A stretch of DNA of 64,000 nucleotides from Iris pallida. Lineage: Eukaryota; Streptophyta; Magnoliopsida; Asparagales; Iridaceae. The notes beneath the pieces are model-generated. The model made no database searches. It had not been told where the DNA came from and was given only the letters and a program-made list of their open reading frames with translations. The DNA is taken from assembly GCA_029216955.1 (NCBI GenBank), contig JANAVB010010791.1, forward strand, positions 6,772,875-6,836,874, written 5' to 3'. The position numbers and the translations under genes are program-made. This document shows positions 1 to 11,267 of this stretch, in pieces; the stretch's first letter is position 1, and every line of letters starts with the position of its first letter.

Positions 1-136
1 GAATAATTTTATGAAGGAGCATTATTTGTGATTTGGATCTTCATGGCCGTGACGCGTACTACCGCCGACACTGCGGCGTAGGCTGGCTTGGACACATCTC
101 GTATCCGTACAAAAAAAAACGGTGCGGGTCGTGACA
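1..136 (+). mobile_element. End of an LTR, truncated by the window edge
   Basis: The sequence up to 136 ends in CGGGTCGTGACA and contains a cgtatccg stretch. It resembles the terminal 80 bases of the solo LTR that ends at 56315, which has the same order: cgtgtccg, cgtatccg, cgggtcgtgaca. From 137 the DNA aligns instead with the CACTA-internal repeat (compare 22237 onward), so 136/137 is read as an insertion boundary. The other end and the target duplication lie outside the window, so the boundary rests on the alignment switch and the terminal CA only. Confidence 0.5.
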
Positions 137-417
137 GGGATTGACATTCCATTAGCATGCATGCGTTGATTTGGGACTACGTCCACTGCCATGCTGGATG
201 TTTTACTTTATTTGCGGTTTCGGTTTTTATTAGAGTACTCTGATACTCTTAGTGATGGTCGTTCGACCAAATAAACCAAAGCATTGCAGATTGTATCGGA
301 TACACTGGCTCTGTGTCGGGACGTGTCCTAACGTGTTATGGCGCGCTAGTAGCAGATGATGATTGATCCTTATCTAAGACATCTTATATCTCATTTCTTT
401 CTTGTCGTTGGTCGTAG
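137..417 (+). repeat. CACTA-internal 1,034-bp repeat, copy 1, left piece
   Basis: This stretch aligns with 22237-22535 of copy 2. Shared blocks include cattagcatgcatgcg, ttagagtactctgatactct and the region gatgatgattgatcctta. It stops at the CGTAG that duplicates at 10073-10077, where the large non-coding LTR element is inserted. The unit continues at 10078. Confidence 0.85.
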
Positions 418-2160
418 TGTAACGTCCCAGTCCCAAAATACGTAGGACTAGAAACGTAGACACGCCAGCTGTATTCATACGAAGTATACTCCAATATATG
501 GAAGCCCGTATAAATACATAAGCTGTAAAATACAGTAGAACATAACTAATCTCATCCACACAAATAAATGAATAAAAGATATCATAATATGATAATGATT
601 TGTCTTGATACAATATGTTGGAGCGGAGACAAATCCACTACCAACAAGTAAAGGAAAAATACATGAGAAAAGAAATAAATTTGGCGAGCGAAACGAAGAC
701 AATCCAAATGCAATCATCCTCGAAGAAATAGCGAAGATCACGGCTAGAGCTAGAACACCTGCGAAAGATAATAGCACACACCTGGGGAGATAACCAGGTC
801 CTCAGAGGGACGTAAAAAGACATATAATATCATGCCATATAAACTGAATAAATATTGCTCAAATAAATAAGTCAATCGAATTATAATATGGTCCAATACG
901 CACCTACTGAACGAGCGTACCATCCCCCAACCAAACAAGGACAGGAGATGGTAAACTAATTCACGGTGACGTATCTTTCTATGCTATGAATCCAATATGG
1001 TATCCGGACCCCAACAAGGTTCAATACCTTCTCATCGGAGTAGTAAGTCACACCTACAACCAAACAAGGATAAGATGTGATGAACTAATCCGCGACAAGT
1101 TATTGTTCCAAGCCACGGTCAGATACAAGTACCCAAACCAAAAGTACTCGTATCTAACGGATAAAGGTAGCCTACCATTCTAAGTGATATGTAGTTAAGA
1201 ACAATATTTCCTACGCATGGGCCCTGGCTGAATAGGATCGGCATAGTCCCCCCTTGGGCACCAGAGGCCCCATCAGTAAGAGCATGACGCTCCGCAGAAT
1301 TGTCAGTGGCCGTCAGTAATCATGGGTCATCAATCCCGTATCTCTAGGGAGAGTCCGGGTCACAAGGAAAGTGCATCGAAGCCCATACCTAAGGAATTGT
1401 CCTCCCCGCCCAATGCCTACTATGTTGTATCCACAACATAAACCACTATGACCGCTAAGTCAAACTAACATGCAACCTCTATTAGCGGTTATTCCTATCG
1501 CACGGCTTGTACGTACTGGTGGCCAGCCAATCACGCACTTCCGTGTCCTACATGCAACACACAACTTCGTGTTACAACGTGTCAAGGCCAATGAATGCAA
1601 CACACAAGGTGGTCCCTTAAATCTAGGTTTAATTTGTAAAAAAATAATACACAGTAGAAATATAAATGAACAGTAAGTTCTAACAGTTATGCCATGTATC
1701 ACAGTTTATTTTGCATAAAGAAAATAAATAATGCATGAAATATGTGCAAAAATAAATAAACAGCAAATGGCAAGGTGTCTTGCCTGGTAGTACGCCTGGT
1801 GTGCTGTAATGATCAAGCTGGTACGAACTGCGACTTCGGTGTAACAACTACATAAGGGGACCTCTGATGGTGGCAAGGATTTTGCCATTGAGTCCGAAAG
1901 GGTCAAATTAGTTAGGATCGATAGGGGGAAGGACAGAATTTGGCAAGGGGTTGAGAATAGGACTAGTTGCAGAAGAGAAAGATAATCGAAGGAATTTTGA
2001 ATAATTTATACATATACTATTTAAGAAAAATAATTGTAATACTTGAAATTATATTTTATTAGTTAAAATAATTTCTAGGAGAATTTTGAAAAGAACCATA
2101 AATTATTTTAGACTAAAATATTAACCTTGTAAAAGTAAATTTTGAGATAGTGAAACTACT

Positions 2161-2165
<5 letters not shown>

Positions 2166-2211
<46 letters not shown>

Positions 2212-2234
2212 ATATTATATATTATATATATATA
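2166..2234. repeat. (TA)n microsatellite in element A 3' LTR
   Basis: This is an almost pure TA dinucleotide run with a few TT interruptions. The same position in the sister LTR (about 7120-7251) runs into the assembly gap. Confidence 0.9.
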
Positions 2235-2584
2235 AGCAATAATACTTATGATAAAATAACAACTAAAATAATACTAATATTAATAAGGTATAATAACTAA
2301 TATACAGTTGTCGTAAAGTACACATGCTTTCATATAGACATTTGTCCAAAAATACCTATCAATAAAATATATTCAAATATTTAAATTACAGATGTTCACT
2401 ATAAATTACTAAATGTAATAATAATAATACAAAACTAATAATAAAGTATAATAAATAGAATATTAATATTAAAAATAATAATAATAATACTTAATAATCC
2501 ATTTACCATTAAAACTAACATAAAAATGAAAAAAAAAGAAACTGATAATAGCTGGCCTGTCCTCCTCGTTTCACGAGAAAGGAG

Positions 2585-3420
2585 CTCAGCCAAAATAAAG
2601 AGAGAGGGGGGTTAGCCATTAGAGAGGGATGTGAGAACAGAGAAGAGAGGGAATGAGAGGAGAGTGGTGAAGTGAGGCGGAGCAACGAGCGGCAGTCGAC
2701 CGGAGAGGGGTCGGCCTCCGGCGTGGGCTGCTCCGGAGAGAGCTCGAGAAGGGGTGAAAGGAGAGGGGTACGGGCGGAGAGTGAAGGAAGGATCGGCGAA
2801 ATTTCAAAGGGGTCTCGGCGGTGGGTTTCCGGCCGGAGCTGCCGGCCGAGAGAGGGGTGGCGACGGATGTGCTGCGCTCCGGCACGGGGGCTCGGATGGC
2901 CGCGTCGGCGGATGCGGTCCGGCCGACGGCAGAGGGCCAGGACGGAGGTCGAGGCTCCGATCATGGGGGCGGCGGCGAGAAGCTGTCTCCGGCACGCGGT
3001 GGACGAGGGAAACGGCCGGGAGGTGAGGGGTGTGTGCGTGTGTTTTATTTTAGGGTTTTATTTTTGGTGGTGGTAGTCATGGGGTTTGGCCGGTGGTAGT
3101 AGGTGGTGAGGAGCGACGGTGGCCGCTGCAGGCTGTGGTGGTTTCGATGGATGGACGGAGGTTGGCCGGTTGCTGCGGTCAGAGAGGACATGGGGTCGGG
3201 TGGAGGTGTAGGTGGAAAGTTGGCCGGAGTTGGTCGGGCTCGGCGGGGCTGTTGGTGTGACGGCGACGACGGGTGGTGGCAGAAGTGGTGATGATGGGTG
3301 ATGGGACATGGTGGAGGTGGTGGTCGTGGAGTCGACGGGTGGTGTTGGTTTGTCCAGGGAGGAGCCGAAGGGGGCTGCGGCTCGAGGCCAGGGAGTGGGA
3401 CATGGAAAGAGACTAGGGTT
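2585..3420. other. GC-rich island inside element A 3' LTR
   Basis: A GA-rich and then GC-rich block of about 0.8 kb sits in otherwise AT-rich LTR DNA. Overlapping open frames exist on both strands (for instance minus 2515-2964, starting MIGASTSVLALCRRPD), and their products are rich in Arg, Ser, Pro and Gly. On the minus strand it lies downstream of the TATA box at 3595-3604, in the transcribed R/U5 part of the LTR. The sister LTR keeps the block (8400-9240) with small indels that shift frames. I therefore regard it as a structured leader or low-complexity segment rather than a protein gene. Confidence 0.55.
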
Positions 3421-3594
3421 TAGAATAGGATTAGGATTTTGGGTTAGAGGATTGGAATTGCTGTGTTAAAATCGTGTCCGACATGTGGACACGAAGAAGA
3501 TGAAATGTATATGTAAGTAAAAAATAAAAAGGAAAAAATAGGGCATGGACACGATGCACAAACTTGGGTGGAGAAATATTGGAGGAGTACCTGC

Positions 3595-3604
3595 CTATTT
3601 ATAG
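3595..3604 (-). promoter_or_regulatory. TATA box of element A 3' LTR
   Basis: The minus strand reads CTATAAATAG, about 650 bases in from the U3 end of the LTR. It is conserved in sequence and context in the sister LTR (9404-9413), and a CTATAAATAG box sits at the equivalent place in solo LTR C (30351-30360). Transcription would run leftward into the GC-rich island. Confidence 0.75.
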
Positions 3605-4254
3605 GATGTGGAAATTCCCTTTAAGATAGGGATTAGGATATTTAAAACCCAAATTAGATTTCCTAATTTAATTTAAAATCAATCCAAATACAAATCAAAT
3701 TTAAATCTAATTAAATTCTTGGTTTTAAAAATCAAATCAATTTCAAATAAAATATTAATTTAATTATTTAAATAGATCCATAAATCAAATCAAAATTTAA
3801 ATTGCCATAATAACTTCCAAATATATTTTTCAAATACCAATAATAATAATTTCGAAAGTAATAAACATTTTTAAATATCTTTTCGAATAATAAAATATTA
3901 ATATTAATAATTTCAAAATAAAATAATGTATAAATTTAATTTAATGTACCTCATATGCAAGGAATATAAATAGTTTTTCTAAACTACCACTATTAAATAT
4001 AAAAAAATTTGGTCATCTCAATACACAACTTTAAGCAAATACAAATACGAATAATTATTTATATTATTTGAACGGTAAAAAATAGAAAAATATTTTAAAA
4101 AATATGTACGCTCGCACATATTCGCACTCGAGGAGCAAAAAAAATAAAATTTCGTGCGCGACTTACAGTACGACTACGCGACGTATAATACAAAAAATTT
4201 AAACCAATAACAAATTTAATAAATTAAAAATAGTAGAAATTTAGGGGTTTTACA

Positions 4255-5376
4255 TCCTACCCAACTTAAAAGAATTTTTCCTCAAAATTAAGAATTTGTA
4301 GGGGGTGAGAAGACACAAGGGGGTATCGATGGGGAACAATCGATAACAAAATCATACCGTAAGAGATCGCGATCTAGATCATAGAAAAGTAATACGGTGT
4401 GGCCATGGGTAATGAATGAGGGTCACGATTAAGAGAACGAAATAGATTCGCTTAAATTAAGCGATTAGAGGGTTTGATAGGGCCGAGTAGTTTAGGATGA
4501 AGATATAACAATATCAAGTGAGAATGGTCATAGCCGATAGGAAAGATAGAGGAAGTTCTAGTATAACACCTTCGTCCTTCTAAAATAGGTGAAGGCGAAA
4601 ACAATAGAGGGTTCAAAGGAGGCATTATCGAATACGAATACGTGATTCAAGGATGACCAAAATTTTTAAAAAGAGTTGCCAAGGCAGTCGCGGATGGGAC
4701 TCTAGAGGACAAGTTTAGCTATGTCCCCATCCACGTAGAACGACAAATAAAAGCGAACCAAAGTGCACTCGGTTGATCAGACCATCATGCACCGGTTCTG
4801 ATTAGACCATATGTTAGTGGACATGCCCAAATAACATATGTCTTGAACAAGCTTGATAAAAGAATAGGCTTGCAAAAACTAGGCTATTAGCATCATTAGT
4901 CAAGATGGTAAAAACATAGGCACGAGAGTTTAAGATTGAAAGAAAGAAGAATGATTCTAAGTCATATCCTGTGTTGGTCTCTATACAGTCGCTATAATCT
5001 TCTTATCCAAGTCCTTGGTTGACTAGATGGGTTAAGGTCTTCTAAATTCTAGAATCTAAGTAGACTTGCTAAGATAAGTCGCAAGGACAAAGGGGTTGCT
5101 AGGTCATAAGGCATTCTACCCAACTTAAAAGGATTAAACTAATGGTGTTTGGGACAGCTAACTAATAGGGTCAATCTCTAGCAAACACGAAGGGAAGATA
5201 AGGATAATGATAGTAGGAATCAAGCAAGATGCAATTGATGAGTCAAACGGTAGATTGAAGAAAGTGGTCAAGTATGTGGATGAGATCCTAGACTTCTAAT
5301 CCTATTCGCAGGCTTGTTTGGTACGGTAAAGTAACCAAACAATTTATCTTGACCTGTATGGGCCACCACAAAAACA
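4255..5376 (-). other. Element A internal region, non-coding
   Basis: These 1,122 bp between the LTRs have no open frame of useful length on either strand and no gag or pol motif. The left end (minus strand) carries the polypurine-type tract TTAAGTTGGGTAGGA directly before the 3' LTR. A second cattctacccaacttaaaagga copy at about 5111-5132 looks like an internal duplicate of that tract. At the right end, 5353-5370 holds the CCTGTATGGGCCACCACA motif shared with D and the chromovirus. Nothing else is recognised. Confidence 0.7.
5353..5370 (-). promoter_or_regulatory. Candidate primer-binding site of element A
   Basis: The minus strand reads TGTGGTGGCCCATACAGG, 6 bases inside the 5' LTR. The same motif follows the 5' LTR of the chromovirus (36610-36625) and of element D (26706-26727). 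It is not the TGGTATCAGAGC site complementary to initiator tRNA-Met. I could not match it to a specific tRNA from memory. Confidence 0.5.
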
Positions 5377-7251
5377 TGTAACGCTCCAGTCCCAAAATAC
5401 GTAGGACTAAGAACGTAGACACGCCAGCTGTATTAATACAAAGTATACTCCAATATATGGAAGCCTCGTATAAATACATAAGCTGTAAAACACAGTAGAA
5501 CCATAACTAATCTCATCCACACAAAATAAATGAATAAAAGATATCATAATATGATAATTATTTGTCTTGATACAATATGTTGGGCGGAGACAAATCCACT
5601 ACCAATAAGTAAAGGAAAAATACATAAGAAAAGAAATAAATTTGGCGAGCGAAGCGAAGACGATCCAAATGCAATCATCCTCGAAGAAATAGCGAAGATC
5701 ACGGCTAGAGCTAGAACACCTGTGAAAGACAATAGCACACACCGGGGAGATAACCAGGTCCTCAGAGGGACATAACAAGACACATAATATCATGCCATAT
5801 AAACTGAATAAATATTGCTCAAATAAATAAGTCAATCAAATTATAACATGGTCAATACGCACCTACTGAACGAGCGTACCATCTCCCCAACCAAACAAGG
5901 ACAGGAGATGGTAAACTAATTCACGATGACGTATCTTTCTATGCTATGAATCCAATATGGTATCCGAACCCCAACAAGGTTCAATACCTTCTCATCGGAG
6001 TAGTAAGTCACACTACAACCAAACAAGGACAAGATGTGACGAACTAATCTGCGACAAGTTATTGTTCCAAGCCACGGTCAGATACAAGTACCCAAACCAA
6101 AAGTACTCGTACCTAACGGATAAAGGTAGCCTACCGTTCTAAGTGATATGTAGTTAAGAACAATCCTTCCTACGCATGGGCCCTGGCTGAATAGGATCGG
6201 CATAGTCCCTCCTTGGGCACCAGAGGCCCCATCAGTAAGAGCATGACGTTCCGCAGAATCGTCAGTGGCCGTCAGTAATCATGGGTCATCAACCCCGTAT
6301 CTCTAGCAGAGAGTCCGGGTCACAAGGAAAGTGCATCGAAGCCCATACGCTAAGGAATTGTCCTCCCTGTCCAATGCCTACTATGTCGTATCCACAACAA
6401 AATAACTATAACCGCTAAGTCAAACTAACATGCAACCTCTATTAGCGGTTATTCCTATCGCACGGCTTGTACGTACTGGTGGCCAGCCAATCACGCACTT
6501 CTGTGTCCTACATGCGACACACAACTTCGTGTTACAACGTGTCAAGGCCAATGAATGCAACACAAGGTGGTCCCTTAAATCTAGGTTTAATTTGTAAGAA
6601 AAATAATACACAGCAGGAAATATAATGAACAATAAGTTCTAACAGTTATGCCATGTATCAGTTTATTTGCATAAAGAAATAAATAATGCATGAAATATGA
6701 GCTAAAATAAATAAACAGCAAATGGCAAGGTATCTTGCCTGGTAGTACGCCTGGTGTGTGCAATGATCAAGCTGGCACGAACTGCGACTTCGGTAACACT
6801 ACACAAGGGGACCTCTGATGGTGGCAGGGATCGTGCCATTGAGTCCGAAGGGTCAAATTAGTTAGGGTCGATAGGGGAAGGACAAAATTTGGTAAGGGGT
6901 TGAGAATAGGACTAGTTGCAGAGAGAAAGATAATCGAAGGAATTTTGAATAATTGATACATATACTATTTAGAAAAATAATTGTAATACTTGAAATTATA
7001 TTTTTATTAGTTAAAATAATTTCTAGGAGAATATTTGAAAAGAACCATAATTATTTTAGAAAAATATTAACCTTGTAAAAGTAAATTTTGAGATAGTGAA
7101 ACTACTTTTTCATAGGCCAAATAAATATATATATATCTATATCTATATATATATATATATAATATATATATATATATAATATTATATACTATATATATAA
7201 ATATATATATAAAAAATATATATATATAATATATATATATTATATATATAT

Positions 7252-8009
7252 NNNNNNNNNNNNNNNNNNNNNNNNNNNNNNNNNNNNNNNNNNNNNNNNN
7301 NNNNNNNNNNNNNNNNNNNNNNNNNNNNNNNNNNNNNNNNNNNNNNNNNNNNNNNNNNNNNNNNNNNNNNNNNNNNNNNNNNNNNNNNNNNNNNNNNNNN
7401 NNNNNNNNNNNNNNNNNNNNNNNNNNNNNNNNNNNNNNNNNNNNNNNNNNNNNNNNNNNNNNNNNNNNNNNNNNNNNNNNNNNNNNNNNNNNNNNNNNNN
7501 NNNNNNNNNNNNNNNNNNNNNNNNNNNNNNNNNNNNNNNNNNNNNNNNNNNNNNNNNNNNNNNNNNNNNNNNNNNNNNNNNNNNNNNNNNNNNNNNNNNN
7601 NNNNNNNNNNNNNNNNNNNNNNNNNNNNNNNNNNNNNNNNNNNNNNNNNNNNNNNNNNNNNNNNNNNNNNNNNNNNNNNNNNNNNNNNNNNNNNNNNNNN
7701 NNNNNNNNNNNNNNNNNNNNNNNNNNNNNNNNNNNNNNNNNNNNNNNNNNNNNNNNNNNNNNNNNNNNNNNNNNNNNNNNNNNNNNNNNNNNNNNNNNNN
7801 NNNNNNNNNNNNNNNNNNNNNNNNNNNNNNNNNNNNNNNNNNNNNNNNNNNNNNNNNNNNNNNNNNNNNNNNNNNNNNNNNNNNNNNNNNNNNNNNNNNN
7901 NNNNNNNNNNNNNNNNNNNNNNNNNNNNNNNNNNNNNNNNNNNNNNNNNNNNNNNNNNNNNNNNNNNNNNNNNNNNNNNNNNNNNNNNNNNNNNNNNNNN
8001 NNNNNNNNN
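7252..8009. other. Assembly gap (Ns)
   Basis: There are 758 consecutive Ns. The gap begins inside a (TA)n tract and resumes at ATACTTATGATAATAATAC, which in the left LTR directly follows its (TA)n tract (about 2238). The missing DNA is most likely an expanded or unassembled TA repeat. Confidence 0.99.
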
Positions 8010-9403
8010 ATACTTATGATAATAATACTAATATTAATAAGGTATAATAACTAATACAGTTGTCGTAAAGTACACATGCTTTCATATAGACATTTGTCCA
8101 AAATACCTATCAATAAAATATTTCAAATATTTAAATTACAGATGTTCACTATGAATTACTAAATGTAATTAATAATATTATATAATAATAATAATATAAT
8201 AATATAATAATAATAATAATAATACAATACTAATAATAAAGTATAATAAACAGAATATTAATATTAATAATAATAATAATAATACTTAATAATCCATTTA
8301 CCATTAAAACTAACATAAAAAAATAAAAAAAAAGAAACTGATAATAGCTGGCCTGTCCTCCTTCTCGTTTCACGAGAAAGGAGCTCAGCCAAAATAAAGA
8401 GAGAGGGGGGTTAGCCATTAGAGAGGGGTGTGAGAACAGAGAAGAGAGGGAAGGAGAGGAGAGTGGTGAAGTGAGGCGGAGCGACGAGCGGCAGTCGGCC
8501 GGAGAGGGGTCGGCCTCCGGCGTGGGCTGCTCCGGAGAGAGCTCGAGAAGGGGTGAAATGAGAGGGGTGCGGGCGGAGAGTAAAGGAAGGATCGGCGAAA
8601 ATTTCAAAGGGGTCTCGGCGGTGGGTTTCCGGCCGGAGCTGCCGGCCGAGAGGGGCGGCGGCGGACGTGCTGCGCTCCGGCACGGGGGCTCAGATGGCCG
8701 CGTCGACAGATGCATGCGGTCCGGCCGACGGCAGAGGGCCAGGACGGAGGTCGAGGCTCCGATCATGGGGGCGGCGGCGAGAAGCTGTCTCTGGCACGCG
8801 GTGGACGATGGAAACGGCCGGCGGAGGTGAGGGGTGTGTGCGTGTGTTTTTATTTTAGGGTTTTATTTTTGGTGGTGGTAGTCATGGGGTTTAGCCGGTG
8901 GTAGTAGGTGGTGAGGAGCGGCGGTGGCCGCTGCAGGCGGTGGTAGTTTCGATGGATGGACGGAGGTTGGCCGGTTGCTGCGGTCAGAGAGGACATGGGG
9001 TCGGGTGGAGATGTAGGTGGGAAGTTGGCCGGAGTTGGCCGGGCTGTCGGCGGGGCTGTTGGTGTGACGGCGACGACGGGTGGTGGCAGAAGTGGTGATG
9101 ATGGGTTATGGGGCATGGTAGAGGTGGTGGTCGTGGAGTCGACGGGTGGTGTTGGGTTTGTCCAGGGAGGAGCCGAAGGGGGCTGCGGCTCGAGGCCATG
9201 GAGTGGGACATGGAAAGAGACTAGGGTTTAGAATAGGATTAGGATTTTGGGTTAGAGGATTGGAATTGTTGTGTTGAAATCGTGTCCGACATGTGGACAC
9301 GAAGAAGATGAAATGTATATGTAAGTAAAAAATGAAAAGGAAAAAAATAGGGCACGGACACGATGCACAAACTTGGGTGGAGAAATATTGGAGGAGTACC
9401 TGC

Positions 9404-9413
9404 CTATTTATAG
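9404..9413 (-). promoter_or_regulatory. TATA box of element A 5' LTR
   Basis: The minus strand reads CTATAAATAG in the same context as 3595-3604. As this is the 5' LTR of a minus-strand element, it is the promoter that would produce the genomic transcript. Confidence 0.75.
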
Positions 9414-10072
9414 GATGTGGGAATTCCCATTAAGATAGGAATTAGGATATTTAAAACCCAAATTAGATATTTCCTAATTTAATTTAAAATTAATCCAAAT
9501 CCAAATACAAATCAAATTTAAATCTAATTAAATTCTTGGTTTAAAAAATCAAATCAATTTCAAATATAAATATTAATTTAATTATTTAAATAGATCCATA
9601 AATCAAATCAAAATTTAAATTGCCACAATAACTTCCAAATATATTTTTCAAATACCAATAATAATAATTTCAAAATAATAAATATTTTTAAATATCTTTT
9701 CGAATAATAAAATATTAATATTAATAATTTCAAAAATAAAATAATATATAAATTTAATTTAATGTACCTCATATGCATGGAATATAAAATAGTTTTTCTA
9801 AACTACCACTATTAAATAAAAAAAAATTGGTCATCTCAATACACAACTTTAAGCAAATACAAATACGAATAATTATTTATATTATTTGAACGGTAAAAAA
9901 TAGAAAAATATTTTAAAAAATATGTACGCTCGCACATATTCGCACTCGACGAGCAAGAAAAATAAAATTTCGTGTGCGACGTACAATACGACTACGCGAC
10001 GTATAATACAAAAAATTTAAACCAATACCAAATTTAATAAATTAAAAATAGTAGAAATTTAGGGGTTTTACA

Positions 10073-10119
10073 CGTAGTTTGTATGTTGGTATTGTTGGGT
10101 TGTTCATTCTGGGTGCAGA
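10073..10119 (+). repeat. CACTA-internal repeat, copy 1, right piece
   Basis: The first five bases, CGTAG, are the target duplication of element A. The rest (gtttgtatgttggtattgttggg...gggtgcaga) aligns with 22527-22573 of copy 2. The last five bases, GCAGA, duplicate at 21535-21539 around the copia element. The piece therefore proves both insertions hit the same repeat unit 42 bp apart. Confidence 0.85.
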
Positions 10120-11173
10120 TGTTGGCCCATTGGTCATATGGTCAAACTGATTTTAATAATTGATCAAACTCTGTCTCGATATATAGAGCTAGTCAGGATA
10201 TCTCGGACTCTTGGACATACTCAAGAATGACTATCTACTCAGTTCATGACCGAAGCGTTGTTTGCCTGTTCGAGTCTGTATTTCTTTGAGCAATGTATTT
10301 TTCATTTTATTTGAGTCTAGGAATACTTTGTACACCGAGTCGTACTGGCAAATAGGCTATTCCAAAATAATTTCAAAATGTTTTTAAAATGTCCTTAGTT
10401 TTAAAAACATTCGTTTTTTGCAAAAGCTCCAAAAAAGTTTCAAAATTCCCCAAAAACTAATTTTAAAAACCCTAACCTAACCCTGACAGAACTCGGCCAA
10501 AGTTCGGCCAGAGTTCGGTTAGTGGCCGTTTTGTTTTTGAATTCCTTGGAACTTGGTCCTCCTGCAGTTGCGGATTTGACCGAGATTTTCTCATCGAGTT
10601 CTGCCCGAATTCTGCCAGAATTCTGTCTTTGGAACTCCTATAAATAGAGAAGGATTTCGATCATTTTAACTTACCCATTTACTTTCAATCTTCTCTCTAA
10701 TCAAAGCCTACTGTCTTCCAAAGAGTTTTTTCTAGAGCTTTAATTTTCAGATCCCAAGCCAGTTACAATCCTCTAGTCGATTTGTCAGTGCGGTTCGATC
10801 TAGAAGTTTCAGAGTGATTGTAATCAGAAGGCTTGATAGAAGAATACCTCTTCACAATTGAAGTTGGACGAGTTCTTCGTATCAAAGCTCGCATTGTAGA
10901 AGTTGCAAGGACTTCGTAAGAAAACTTGCAGTTTTGCCAATAGTGAATTCAACTGGTAGCAAGAGTTCTACCGACTGGACTAGTCCTCAACAGAGGGAAA
11001 CCAGTATACATCGATGTCTTTGCATTTGCTTTCTTATCTCTGTCTTTACATTATTTAGTTGTGATTATTATTCTGTGATCTTGCTGCTAACATTTTTAAT
11101 TAGCATTATTCTGCTGCCAACTCTATTCACCCTCCCCCTCTAGCGTATTCTGCTTTACGATTTTATTCCTACA
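10120..11173 (+). repeat. Copia 5' LTR
   Basis: This 1,054-bp LTR starts TGTTGGCCC, right after the duplicated GCAGA, and ends TTCCTACA two bases before the primer site. It contains repeated ttcggccagagttcgg-like motifs (about 10490-10527) and a TATA box at 10638-10647. Its last 426 bp match the surviving 3' LTR (21113-21534). Confidence 0.92.
10638..10647 (+). promoter_or_regulatory. TATA box of the copia 5' LTR
   Basis: CTATAAATAG lies about 520 bases into the LTR and is followed by a pyrimidine-rich leader (acccatttactttcaatcttctctct). It is the likely core promoter for the full-length transcript. Confidence 0.75.
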
Positions 11174-11175
11174 AT

Positions 11176-11187
11176 TGGTATCAGAGC
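11176..11187 (+). promoter_or_regulatory. Primer-binding site complementary to initiator tRNA-Met
   Basis: TGGTATCAGAGC lies two bases after the 5' LTR. This is the usual plant copia priming site, complementary to the 3' end of initiator tRNA-Met. Confidence 0.95.
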
Positions 11188-11267
11188 TGGTGTTACAGGT
11201 AAAGCAAGGTAACATTACAGTTATTTATTCATTTAATTAATTATTATATAGATCACATCACAACACA

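Larger units (their letters stand above)
418..4254 (-). repeat. Element A, 3' LTR (left copy)
   Basis: This 3,837-bp LTR is bounded by TG...CA. Read on the minus strand, it has an AT-rich U3 (4254 to about 3605), a TATA box at 3595-3604, a GC-rich island (about 2585-3420), a (TA)n tract near 2166-2234 and a final 2 kb ending ...GGGACTGGGACGTTACA. It is homologous over its length to 5377-10072 and to the solo LTR at 26804-30965. Plus-strand frames inside it (for example at 986-1183) are not kept intact in the sister LTR, so none is annotated as a gene. Confidence 0.88.
418..10072 (-). mobile_element. Non-coding LTR retrotransposon (LARD-like), element A, complete with TSD
   Basis: Two long direct repeats (418-4254 and 5377-10072) begin TGTAACG and end TTTTACA. 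They are flanked by a perfect 5-bp duplication CGTAG (413-417 and 10073-10077). The internal region is only 1,122 bp and has no gag or pol reading frame, so the element must depend on enzymes supplied in trans. Orientation is minus. A polypurine-type tract (minus strand ...TTAAGTTGGGTAGGA) abuts the LTR at 4255, and a GGTGGCCCATACAGG motif lies just inside the other LTR at 5353-5370. This is the same arrangement as in the plus-strand chromovirus of this window. The size pattern fits large retrotransposon derivatives (LARDs). LTRs show about 6-7 substitutions and several small indels over the first 190 bases by eye. Confidence 0.88.
5377..10072 (-). repeat. Element A, 5' LTR (right copy), with an assembly gap
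   Basis: This copy is homologous to 418-4254 along its length and bounded by TGTAACG and TTTTACA. It spans 4,696 positions, but 758 of them are Ns (7252-8009) within the (TA)n tract, which is under 100 bp in the sister LTR. Its GC-rich island is at about 8400-9240 and its TATA box at 9404-9413. Confidence 0.85.

Noticed and set aside
986..1183. 65-codon plus-strand frame similar to 27340-27537
   Set aside because: It is antisense to the element and broken in the other LTR of element A (near 6010). The changes between copies are mostly amino-acid altering, so it is shared LTR DNA, not a gene.
2515..2964. 149-codon minus-strand frame, MIGASTSVLALCRRPD start, with a 178-codon relative at 8230-8766
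   Set aside because: The two products diverge through frameshifting indels, are low-complexity Arg/Ser/Pro-rich, and overlap open frames on the other strand.
6005..6020. cacactacaacc as a possible CACTA left end
   Set aside because: It lies inside element A's LTR as a variant of cacacctacaacc in the sister copies, with no subterminal repeats around it.
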